This document shows, in pieces, positions 5,972 through 11,407 of a stretch of DNA of 11,431 bases; the first letter of the stretch is position 1, and each line of letters begins with the position of its first letter. Under the pieces are notes generated by a model. That model saw only the letters and a program-made list of their open reading frames with translations. It had not been told where the DNA came from and searched no databases. This DNA is from an uncultured Oscillospiraceae bacterium (GTDB taxonomy: Bacteria > Bacillota > Clostridia > Oscillospirales > Oscillospiraceae): NCBI GenBank assembly GCA_934661135.1, contig CAKUJA010000069.1, positions 1 through 11,431 on the forward strand. The letters run 5' to 3'. A program made the position numbers and the translations under genes.

Positions 5972-7330
5972 TTATGCCTGTTTGAGTTGGCGGTTTGTCC
6001 GCAGCAGGATGAACAGAGACGCGAAAAACGTAAGAATGTCGGCAGCCGGCATGGAATAGAGCACGCCCATCAGACCGAACGCCTTCGGCAGCAGCATGAC
6101 CAGCGGCACGGCCAGCAGCACCTCCCGGAAAAACGACAGTCCCGCCGACTCCGCCGGCCGGCCGAGCGCCTGCATGAAGATAAACGCGGCCTTGTTCGCC
6201 GTCGCCAGCGGCAGCATACAGAGGTAGACGCGGAACGCGAGCACCGCAAACTGCCGGTAGAGCGCATCCTCCGAGCCGAAAATGCTGATGAGCTGAAGCG
6301 GGAAGCACTGGGTAATCACCAGCGACGCCGCGCCGAGCACAAGCTCCGCCGCCATCAGCCGCCAAAGCACGCCGCGGCAGCGGTCAAATCGCTTCGCTCC
6401 ATAGTTATAGCCGACAATTGGGATACACCCGGCGGCCATGCCGATCGTAATCGAAATGATAATCTGAAAGACCTTCATCACGATCCCAAGCACCGTGAGC
6501 GGAATGTCCGCACCATACTCCGACTGTGCACCGTATTTCACCAGCATCGAATTGGTCGCCGCCATCGCGATGACCAGCGAAATCTGCGCGAGGAAGCTGC
6601 AAAGGCCGAGCGGTAAAAACGCGCCCAAAATCCGCCCGGAGAGCCGGAAATCCGCAGGCTCAAGCCGCAAAATCTTCGTATGGCAGAGGTACCACACGCT
6701 CATGCCCGCCGTGACAAGCTGGCCGAGCACCGTTGCAATGGCCGCGCCCACCACGCCGCCCTTGCACACAAAAATCGCAATCGGGTCGCCCACCACATTG
6801 GTTAGCGCACCGGCCAGCATACAGGCCATGGCGAATTTCGGGCTGCCGTCCGAGCGGACGATCGGGTTGATTGCCTGCCCGAACACATAAATCGGAATCC
6901 CGGCGGCAATCCACGCGAAATAGTCCCGCGCATAGGGCAGGTTCGCCTCCGTCGCGCCGAACAGCGCAAGCAGCGGCTCGCGGAATACGTAGTAGAGCGT
7001 CATCACGGCAAGCCCGGTCAGCACGCTGAGCGTCACCGCATTGCCGACGGCGCGGTTGGCGTCCGCCGGCTTCTGCCTGCCGAAGCAGATCGACACAAAG
7101 CTGCACGCGCCGTCGCCGATCATCACGGCAAGGCCGAGCGCCAGCACCGTCAGCGGAAAGACGACGCTCGTCGCGCCGTTGCCGAGATAGCCGACGCCCC
7201 AGCCGATGAAGATCTGGTCGACGATGTTATAGAGCGCGCCGACGAGCAGCGAGATCGTACACGGCACGGCAAACCTCCGCATGAGCTTCCCCAGCGGCGC
7301 CGTTCCCAAAAAATCCTGTTTTTCTTCCAT
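5972..7330 (-). CDS. MATE family efflux transporter, MepA-like
   Basis: Cation-coupled multidrug/toxin exporter of the inner membrane. The 452-residue protein has the family pattern of 12 hydrophobic segments in two MatE repeats (about residues 15-175 and 230-395). The first-repeat sequence ISLLVGALYNIVDQIFIGWG (26-45) and GNGATSVVFPLTVL are typical of the MepA-like branch. A second-repeat sequence, GMAAGCIPIVGYNYGAKR, is also visible. ATG 7330 is chosen because GGAGGT lies 5 bp upstream; an in-frame ATG at 7342 overlaps that SD and is unlikely to be used. The gene stands alone between its own promoter and terminator. The leader contains a terminator-like hairpin, suggesting control by attenuation. 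Substrate unknown. Confidence 0.94.
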   Translation of the reverse strand: MEEKQDFLGTAPLGKLMRRFAVPCTISLLVGALYNIVDQIFIGWGVGYLGNGATSVVFPLTVLALGLAVMIGDGACSFVSICFGRQKPADANRAVGNAVTLSVLTGLAVMTLYYVFREPLLALFGATEANLPYARDYFAWIAAGIPIYVFGQAINPIVRSDGSPKFAMACMLAGALTNVVGDPIAIFVCKGGVVGAAIATVLGQLVTAGMSVWYLCHTKILRLEPADFRLSGRILGAFLPLGLCSFLAQISLVIAMAATNSMLVKYGAQSEYGADIPLTVLGIVMKVFQIIISITIGMAAGCIPIVGYNYGAKRFDRCRGVLWRLMAAELVLGAASLVITQCFPLQLISIFGSEDALYRQFAVLAFRVYLCMLPLATANKAAFIFMQALGRPAESAGLSFFREVLLAVPLVMLLPKAFGLMGVLYSMPAADILTFFASLFILLRTNRQLKQA

Positions 7331-7345
7331 ATTGACCTCCATGGG

Positions 7346-7382
7346 CGAAAAAATAACGCGTAAGTCCGTTTGGACTTACGCG
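7346..7382 (-). promoter_or_regulatory. Terminator-like hairpin in the MATE leader: candidate transcription attenuator
   Basis: CGCGTAAGTCC (7357-7367) and GGACTTACGCG (7372-7382) form a perfect 11-bp stem with a 4-base loop. On the minus strand, TTATTTTTTC follows (7356-7347). It lies between the predicted MATE promoter and the MATE SD. The next gene on that side is divergent, so no upstream minus-strand gene is seen that would need terminating. The plus-strand side has no T run. I found no clear antiterminator pairing or known riboswitch fold. Confidence 0.65.
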
Positions 7383-7403
7383 CGTTCGCTACACAACACT
7401 GCT

Positions 7404-7432
7404 ATTTTAGCAAAACCGGCCGGAAAACGCAA
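7404..7432 (-). promoter_or_regulatory. Predicted sigma-A promoter of the MATE gene
   Basis: On the minus strand, TTGCGT (7432-7427), a 17-bp spacer, then TAAAAT (7409-7404). The start would be near 7397, about 67 bases before ATG 7330. It is back to back with the promoter of the deacetylase gene; the two -35 boxes are 19 bp apart. Confidence 0.6.
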
Positions 7433-7451
7433 GCAAAATTTGCCCCCGCGC

Positions 7452-7480
7452 TTGCGGCGGATTGCACTGTCTGGTACAAT
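7452..7480 (+). promoter_or_regulatory. Predicted sigma-A promoter of the deacetylase gene
   Basis: TTGCGG (7452-7457), a 17-bp spacer, then TACAAT (7475-7480). It resembles the murI promoter (TTGCGA, GGTACAAT). The start would be near 7487. Confidence 0.65.
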
Positions 7481-7519
7481 GGGATTAGAAAAATACAGGA
7501 AACAGGAGATGCCAGACAG

Positions 7520-8701
7520 ATGAGAAAGAGAGAGCTTCTGTGCACAGCGCTGCTGCTTGGAGGTCTGCTGGCCGGGTGCGCCGCAGCGACCGCGGCGGAC
7601 ACCGCCGAGCCAGCACCGGCAAAGCCGGTACAGGCAGTCCCCGCCCCCGTCACGGTCGAACCCACCTCGGAAGCGCTCCCGCCGGAGCCGGAGCCACAAC
7701 CGCTGTTCTCCGAACCCGGCGCACCAATCCTGCTGTTCGGCGCATGGAGTGAAACCCGCACCGCGGCGGACGGCACGCTGCTCGTCGACGGCGCGGCGTT
7801 TGCCGCCGGGATGGGGTTGGACTATGCCGAAACAGAGGACGCCGCCGAGCTGCGCCGGGAAGCCGCGCGGCTTCGCTTTCCGCTCTACGGCGAATTTGCA
7901 ACCGCCGCCCGGCAGGACGGCGTGACGTGGATTCCCGCAGTCCGCGCAGCGGAGCGCTTCGGCGCCGTGCAGGGCGTCACCGAGGACGGCACGGTCTACT
8001 TCGCCCGCGTCCCGGAGCTTGCCGCGCCGACCGCGAATGTCAAGGTTCCGATTTTGATGTATCATGCGGTCAGCGACGACCTCTGGGGGTATTGGGATCT
8101 GTTCGTCAGTCCGCATGATCTGGAAGCGCAGCTTCAATATCTTGCCGACAACGGCTATGAGACGATCTGGTTCGAGGATCTCTCCCATCTGGAGGACTAC
8201 GAAAAACCGGTCATCCTGACGTTCGACGACGGCTACGACGACAACTACACCGAGCTGTTCCCGCTGCTCCAACAATATCAGGCGAAGGCGACGATTTTCG
8301 TGATCGCGCGCGACATCGGCGGCAGCCACAAGCTGGACGCGGCACAGATTCAGGAGCTTGCTGCCAGCGGACTTGTCTCCATTCAGAGCCACACCTACTC
8401 CCACGGCAATCTGAGCCTGATGGATGAGCCAACGCTCGAGCGCGAGATGGCGCTGAGTCAGAGCGAGCTTGCGGCGCTGACCGGGCAGGTGCCCTATGTG
8501 GTCTGCTATCCGGAGGGCAATTATAGCGAGCTGACCATCGAGGTGGCGCGGCGGTATTATGCCTACGGCCTTCTGATGAACGGCTACGTCTACAACACGC
8601 TCGACGATCCGTTCCGCGTCCAGCGGATGTATATCCCGCGCGGACAGACCAGCATCGAGTGGAACGTCCGCGACGCGGGCACCAGCGATCCGTGGCGCTG
8701 A
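7520..8701 (+). CDS. Polysaccharide deacetylase (NodB domain) lipoprotein
   Basis: Predicted extracellular, membrane-anchored carbohydrate esterase removing N-acetyl groups from peptidoglycan or another surface polymer. The 393-residue protein starts with MRKR and a hydrophobic stretch ending in the lipobox LAGC, with lipidation at C20. A Pro/Ala-rich linker (about 24-57) follows. Residues 70-165 resemble a copper-amine-oxidase-N-type stalk. The NodB domain begins at VPILMYHAV (about 176). Metal and catalytic residues are visible in TFDDGY (D236, D237) and SHTYSH (H291, H295); a late IPRGQT segment fits the family arginine motif. ATG 7520 follows AGGAG (7504-7508) by 11 bp. ATG 7509 is out of frame, and the longer open frame from 7370 would start upstream of the promoter. 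The next gene follows 58 bp later and is probably co-transcribed. Confidence 0.92.
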   Translation: MRKRELLCTALLLGGLLAGCAAATAADTAEPAPAKPVQAVPAPVTVEPTSEALPPEPEPQPLFSEPGAPILLFGAWSETRTAADGTLLVDGAAFAAGMGLDYAETEDAAELRREAARLRFPLYGEFATAARQDGVTWIPAVRAAERFGAVQGVTEDGTVYFARVPELAAPTANVKVPILMYHAVSDDLWGYWDLFVSPHDLEAQLQYLADNGYETIWFEDLSHLEDYEKPVILTFDDGYDDNYTELFPLLQQYQAKATIFVIARDIGGSHKLDAAQIQELAASGLVSIQSHTYSHGNLSLMDEPTLEREMALSQSELAALTGQVPYVVCYPEGNYSELTIEVARRYYAYGLLMNGYVYNTLDDPFRVQRMYIPRGQTSIEWNVRDAGTSDPWR

Positions 8702-8759
8702 GGGAACTTTTTTGAGGCAATCGCCGTCAGAAGAAGCAGATGTGGAAAGGAGCACCGCT

Positions 8760-9149
8760 ATGATGCAATTTGGTTTTAACGGCTTCGACCTGATGAGCAC
8801 AATCTTCCCGATTTTGTTCACCCTTGTATTCGTATTTGTGTTCGGCATGATGATCGCCATGCTCGTGCGCGGCGCGAAGGAAAAGCGGAAAAACGACGCG
8901 TCGCCGCGCCTGTCCGTCTCCGCCACGGTAGCCGGGAAGCGCACCAACGTCAGCCACCATCGTCACCATGGTGCAAACGACATGGACTACTGCACGACAG
9001 ACTCGACCTACTATGTGACCTTTCAGGTGGAGAGCGGCGACCGGATGGAGCTTCGCGTCTCCGGGCCGGAATATGGGATGCTGATCGAGGGCGACCACGG
9101 CACGCTGACCTTCCAGGGCACGCGCTATCTCGGCTTCGAGCGCAGCTAA
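8760..9149 (+). CDS. DUF2500-family membrane protein
   Basis: A 129-residue protein of unknown function. A single hydrophobic helix lies at about residues 12-37 (IFPILFTLVFVFVFGMMIAM), followed by a basic KEKRKN stop-transfer region and a soluble domain. The C-terminal part is characteristic of DUF2500 (E. coli YhhM is a known member): YYVTFQVESGDRMELRVSG, then YGMLIEGDHG and LTFQGTRYLGFER. A His-rich patch, HHRHHG, sits between the helix and the domain. ATG 8760 is chosen for AAAGGAG (8746-8752) 7 bp upstream; the longer TTG-started form from 8712 lacks an SD. It lies 58 bp after the deacetylase gene with no visible terminator between them, suggesting one transcript. Confidence 0.87.
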   Translation: MMQFGFNGFDLMSTIFPILFTLVFVFVFGMMIAMLVRGAKEKRKNDASPRLSVSATVAGKRTNVSHHRHHGANDMDYCTTDSTYYVTFQVESGDRMELRVSGPEYGMLIEGDHGTLTFQGTRYLGFERS

Positions 9150-9181
9150 CCGCTGTTTTGCTATCTTTTGCGGCCACAACG

Positions 9182-9190
9182 TGTTAGAAT
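9182..9190 (+). promoter_or_regulatory. Possible extended -10 promoter of the metallophosphoesterase gene
   Basis: TGT followed by TAGAAT (9185-9190) fits an extended -10 element (TGn plus hexamer). No -35 box at proper spacing is convincing. A leader of about 60 bases would follow, holding the hairpin at 9203-9234. Confidence 0.4.
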
Positions 9191-9202
9191 GGGGCAAAAG
9201 AT

Positions 9203-9234
9203 CCGCCGATCACCGCAGTCGAGTGATCCAGCGG
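9203..9234 (+). promoter_or_regulatory. Hairpin in the leader of the metallophosphoesterase gene
   Basis: CCGC (9203-9206) pairs with GCGG (9231-9234), and GATCAC (9208-9213) with GTGATC (9223-9228), with small bulges and a 9-base loop. No T run follows, so it is not a terminator. It ends 10 bp before the SD AAGGAGGT and may affect mRNA stability or translation. Confidence 0.35.
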
Positions 9235-9258
9235 TTATAAGTGGAAGGAGGTGCCGGC

Positions 9259-10098
9259 ATGGCGAAAAAACGGCTGAAGCTCTGGCTGCTGCCGGCCATT
9301 TTAGCGGCGGCGGGCATCTGCTGGTTTGACAACTTTACCGTGCGCACGACGCACATCACGCTCCGCTGCGGCACGCTGCCGGATGCCTTTTCCGGCCTGC
9401 GCATTGTTCAGCTTGCCGATCTGCACGGCCGCTCGTTCGGGCAGGCGCACAGCGGCCTGCTGGACGCGGTGCGCGCCGCGCAGCCGGATGTCATCGCGCT
9501 TGTCGGCGATCTGGCCGACGAATATACGGCGCTTCCGTCGCTTCGGCCGCTGCTGGCCGGTTTAACCGCCATTGCGCCAGTCTACTACGTAACCGGGAAT
9601 CATGAGTGGGTCATGCCGCGGCAGACGCGGCAGGCGCTTTTTGTGCTGCTCGACCTCTACGGCGTCATCCGTCTGCAAAATGACTGGCGCGTTCTGGAGC
9701 GAAACGGGCAGCAGCTTGTGCTTGCGGGCGTAGACGACCCGAACGGCCCGGCTGACCAGAAGCGCGCGCCGGAGCTTGTCCGCGAAATCCGGGCAAGCTG
9801 TGGCGAAGACGTGCCGATCGTGGCGCTCTGCCATCGAAACGATCAGCTTGCGCTCTGGGCAAAGCTCGGCGTCGCCGTGGTGTTGTCTGGTCACGCGCAC
9901 GGCGGCATCGTCCGCATTCCCGGCGTCGGCGGCGTGTTCGGCACCCACTATGAGTTCTTCCCCGGCGACGAAGCCGGTCTCTACCGGCAGGACGGCACGC
10001 AGCTCTACGTCAGCCGCGGTCTCGGCCCGAGCCACCGTCTGCCGCTTCGCATCTGCAATCCGCCCGAGCTGCCGGTCATCACGCTGACGCGCGGCTGA
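9259..10098 (+). CDS. Membrane-anchored metallophosphoesterase (YkuE/YaeI-like)
   Basis: Predicted dinuclear-metal phosphoesterase facing outside or the membrane surface. The 279-residue protein has an N-terminal helix (about 8-23) preceded by KKRLK, giving an uncleaved anchor or signal. All calcineurin-like motifs are present: QLADLHG (D54, H56), VGDLADE (D84), TGNHE (N114, H115), CHRND (H192) and SGHAHGG (H212, H214). Relatives hydrolyse phospho-esters of lipids or envelope molecules; the substrate here is unknown. ATG 9259 is chosen for AAGGAGGT (9245-9252) 6 bp upstream; the in-frame GTG at 9241 lies before the SD. There is no clear terminator after the stop, but the next gene has its own promoter. 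Confidence 0.92.
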   Translation: MAKKRLKLWLLPAILAAAGICWFDNFTVRTTHITLRCGTLPDAFSGLRIVQLADLHGRSFGQAHSGLLDAVRAAQPDVIALVGDLADEYTALPSLRPLLAGLTAIAPVYYVTGNHEWVMPRQTRQALFVLLDLYGVIRLQNDWRVLERNGQQLVLAGVDDPNGPADQKRAPELVREIRASCGEDVPIVALCHRNDQLALWAKLGVAVVLSGHAHGGIVRIPGVGGVFGTHYEFFPGDEAGLYRQDGTQLYVSRGLGPSHRLPLRICNPPELPVITLTRG

Positions 10099-10137
10099 GG
10101 GGAATGTAAACTCTTTTTAAACAATCGGCCTGTTTTC

Positions 10138-10165
10138 TTGTTTTTCCGGAATTTCGCCCTATAAT
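10138..10165 (+). promoter_or_regulatory. Predicted sigma-A promoter of the zinc-ribbon membrane protein gene
   Basis: TTGTTT (10138-10143), a 16-bp spacer, then a consensus TATAAT (10160-10165) in an AT-rich stretch. The start would be near 10172, 27 bases before ATG 10199. Confidence 0.75.
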
Positions 10166-10198
10166 AAATTAAAGAAAAAACGAAAAACAGGTGAGTAT

Positions 10199-10588
10199 AT
10201 GTTTCGGAAACTTGGAGATGCGCTGCGGCGTTTCATGGCCGGGCGCTATGGCTCGGATAAGCTGAATCAATGGCTGCTCGGCGGGTCGATTGTGCTGATC
10301 GTGCTTGGACTGATCGGAAACCGCAGCGGCAGCGCTGTGCTCTCCGTACTGAGTCTGCTGGCATATGTCCCGCTGATCTGGTCGATTGTTCGGATGTATT
10401 CGCGCAACATCGAAGCGCGGCGGCGCGAAAATGCCGCATTCCTGCGCTTTTTAACGCGCATCAAAGACCGGCAGCACCGCTATTACGCCTGTCCGAAGTG
10501 CCGCCAGACCGTGCGCGTGCCGCGCGGCCGCGGAAAAATCAACATCCGCTGCCCGAAATGCGGCGAACAGTTCGTCAAAAAGACCTGA
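10199..10588 (+). CDS. Small membrane protein with C-terminal zinc ribbon, function unknown
   Basis: A 129-residue protein that I cannot assign to a named function. It has an N-terminal amphipathic basic stretch (MFRKLGDALRRF) and two hydrophobic helices, about 26-41 (LLGGSIVLIVLGLIG) and 46-64. A charged segment rich in R and E follows. At the C terminus a zinc ribbon has paired cysteines CPKC (98-101) and CPKCG (118-122), with basic residues between the pairs. Both termini are probably cytoplasmic. Start ATG 10199 has a modest SD (CAGGTGAG) and fits the promoter. It has its own terminator and is monocistronic. The ribbon could bind nucleic acid or protein, or merely add structure. Confidence 0.85.
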   Translation: MFRKLGDALRRFMAGRYGSDKLNQWLLGGSIVLIVLGLIGNRSGSAVLSVLSLLAYVPLIWSIVRMYSRNIEARRRENAAFLRFLTRIKDRQHRYYACPKCRQTVRVPRGRGKINIRCPKCGEQFVKKT

Positions 10589-10597
10589 GCCCTCTCC

Positions 10598-10624
10598 AAA
10601 AAGACGCCAACCGGCGTCTTTTTT
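10598..10624 (+). terminator. Rho-independent terminator of the zinc-ribbon gene
   Basis: AAAAAGACGCC (10598-10608) pairs with GGCGTCTTTTT (10613-10623) around the loop AACC, giving an 11-bp perfect stem and a T tract. It starts 9 bp after the stop. Confidence 0.93.
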
Positions 10625-10644
10625 GCTCCCAGCGCATTTCTCGC

Positions 10645-10673
10645 TTGATTTTTATCCGGACACTTGCTATAAT
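10645..10673 (+). promoter_or_regulatory. Promoter of tRNA-Ser
   Basis: TTGATT (10645-10650), a 17-bp spacer, then a consensus TATAAT (10668-10673). The start would be near 10680, about 12 bases before the tRNA 5' end. Confidence 0.85.
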
Positions 10674-10691
10674 AGTTTGGCAAGTTCATAC

Positions 10692-10782
10692 GGAGTGGTA
10701 TCGAAGTGGTTATAACGGCCCTGACTCGAAATCAGGTGTACCGGCAACGGTACCGTGGGTTCGAATCCCACCCACTCCGCCA
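10692..10782 (+). tRNA. tRNA-Ser, anticodon CGA
   Basis: The acceptor stem GGAGTGG (10692-10698) pairs with CCACTCC (10772-10778). The discriminator G (10779) is followed by an encoded CCA (10780-10782). The anticodon stem CCTGA/TCAGG encloses loop CTCGAAA with anticodon CGA (10727-10729), reading UCG serine codons. A long variable arm with GTACCG/CGGTAC pairing is diagnostic of the Ser/Leu class. The T arm is GTGGG-TTCGAAT-CCCAC. It stands alone, with its own promoter and terminator. The DNA just downstream holds remnants of an integrated element, consistent with use of this tRNA locus as an insertion hotspot. Confidence 0.97.
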
Positions 10783-10826
10783 AAACCCAGTCATATCAAG
10801 GCTTTTGCCCATATGACTGGGTTTTT
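10782..10826 (+). terminator. Rho-independent terminator of tRNA-Ser
   Basis: A perfect 15-bp stem of 10782-10796 with 10811-10825 (core CCCAGTCATAT/ATATGACTGGG), a 14-base loop, and T-rich sequence after it. Its first base is the final A of the encoded CCA. Confidence 0.92.
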
Positions 10827-10978
10827 CTTTTCTCTCAAGGTCACATCGGCGCACATGATTTTCGGCAAGAGTTCAGGCGTGCCAGCCGGTCTGCCTTGTG
10901 TCCGGCAGAGTCAGAATATTGTCCATTCCATTTGCCGAGGTGATCTTGGATAGTAACGACAAAAACTAAATACCGTTT

Positions 10979-10999
10979 GGGCGGGCTGTCAGCCCGTCC
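10979..10999 (+). repeat. GC-rich hairpin
   Basis: GGGCGGGCT (10979-10987) pairs with AGCCCGTCC (10991-10999) around a GTC loop, with one G·U pair. It precedes the terminator by 8 bp and has no T run of its own. Confidence 0.6.
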
Positions 11000-11007
11000 A
11001 AGAAATC

Positions 11008-11044
11008 AGGACATTTCCTCTGAAAAGAAGAAATGTCCTTTTTT
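11008..11044 (+). terminator. Rho-independent terminator upstream of the ParB-like remnant
   Basis: AGGACATTTC (11008-11017) pairs perfectly with GAAATGTCCT (11030-11039), with a 12-base loop and a run of T (11039-11044). It closes transcription coming from the tRNA side and lies 34 bp before the short ORF at 11079. Confidence 0.85.
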
Positions 11045-11078
11045 GTACCCAAAATCAAATGCCGACAGGAGGAACACA

Positions 11079-11129
11079 ATGCCTGAAAAAACAGCGCAGA
11101 AAGAACCGGGCAAAAAGCCTACAAGATGA
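11079..11129 (+). pseudogene. Short ORF with strong RBS: 5' stub of a rearranged gene
   Basis: ATG 11079 is preceded by AGGAGG (11067-11072) at 6 bp, a very good ribosome site, yet the frame closes after 16 codons (MPEKTAQKEPGKKPTR) at TGA 11127-11129. That stop overlaps the ATG of the ParB-like frame (11126) in an ATGA arrangement. In the other frame the residues just before that ATG read KAYK, as expected for the interior of a ParB-like protein (typically ..AYKMK..). The simplest reading is that the start of one gene has been joined to the middle of parB by a deletion, leaving a shift of frame. A genuine short translationally coupled leader peptide is the alternative. Confidence 0.5.
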
Positions 11130-11407
11130 AGATGGAGGCCATCAAGCGGCAGGGTGCACGGACGGATCTGACTTCGCCGAAAATTTCGGCGAAGTTCCGC
11201 AGCGATGATGAAGTTGGTCAGGATGCCGGTGTGAGCGGAGATACCATCCGCAACTACATCGCCCTGACGCAGTTAGTCCCGGAGCTTCAGCAGATGGTGG
11301 ACGAGAAGAAGATCGTCCTCAGTCCCGCTTATCAGATCGCGGCGCTGACACCTAGGGTGTATCTGAAAACTCTCAATGTGACCGGCAGCGAGGAATTTTT
11401 GCGCTGA
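11126..11407 (+). pseudogene. ParB/RepB-like protein fragment, truncated at both ends
   Basis: The first 76 residues of the frame match the central part of ParB/Spo0J-type partition proteins of conjugative or integrative elements: KMEAIKRQGARTDLTS, then a KorB-like helix-turn-helix (DDEVGQDAGVSGDTIRNYIA), then LVPELQQMVDEKKIVLSPAYQ. The N-terminal half carrying the CTP-binding/nuclease-like core of intact ParB (about 100 or more residues) is missing. The C-terminal part is cut at 11353, where the MITE-like repeat enters; the last 17 residues (RVYLKTLNVTGSEEFLR) and the stop are repeat sequence. It may still be translated as a 93-residue HTH protein through the RBS of the overlapping short ORF, but partition activity is not expected. 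Confidence 0.75.
11171..11195. repeat. 25-bp perfect palindrome inside the ParB-like fragment
   Basis: ACTTCGCCGAAA (11171-11182), central A, TTTCGGCGAAGT (11184-11195). It encodes the TSPKISAKF segment at the start of the HTH region. It could be an accident of codon use, a protein-binding site or an RNA hairpin. It does not match the usual parS core of chromosomal ParB. Confidence 0.6.

Larger units (their letters stand above)
10827..11078. other. Non-coding scar of a mobile element downstream of tRNA-Ser
   Basis: No convincing gene is visible in these 252 bases. They hold two hairpins near the right end (10979-10999 and 11008-11044) and then the SD of the short ORF at 11079. Base composition is more AT-rich than the chromosomal genes to the left. 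Together with the ParB-like fragment that follows, this looks like what remains of an integrative element whose other genes were deleted; that history is inferred. Confidence 0.5.

Noticed and set aside
7376..7399. Possible leader peptide (GTG to TAA, MLCSERA) before the MATE attenuator
   Set aside because: Its GTG coincides with the predicted transcription start and has no room for an SD, so translation is unlikely; kept only as a thought for ribosome-mediated attenuation.
7376..8947. 523-codon open frame on the minus strand
   Set aside because: It is the antisense shadow of the deacetylase and DUF2500 genes, which have intact motifs, RBS and promoter on the plus strand. Its translation shows no family motifs.
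10270..10953. 227-codon open frame on the plus strand
   Set aside because: It runs through the zinc-ribbon gene in another frame, two terminators and the tRNA.
10946..10969. Tiny TTG-started frame (7 codons) after GAGGTG
   Set aside because: Too short, weak start codon, and no recognisable relation to a gene; may be a remnant of a deleted start.
11171..11195. parS site
   Set aside because: The palindrome does not resemble the TGTTTCACGTGAAACA type core and lies inside coding sequence.
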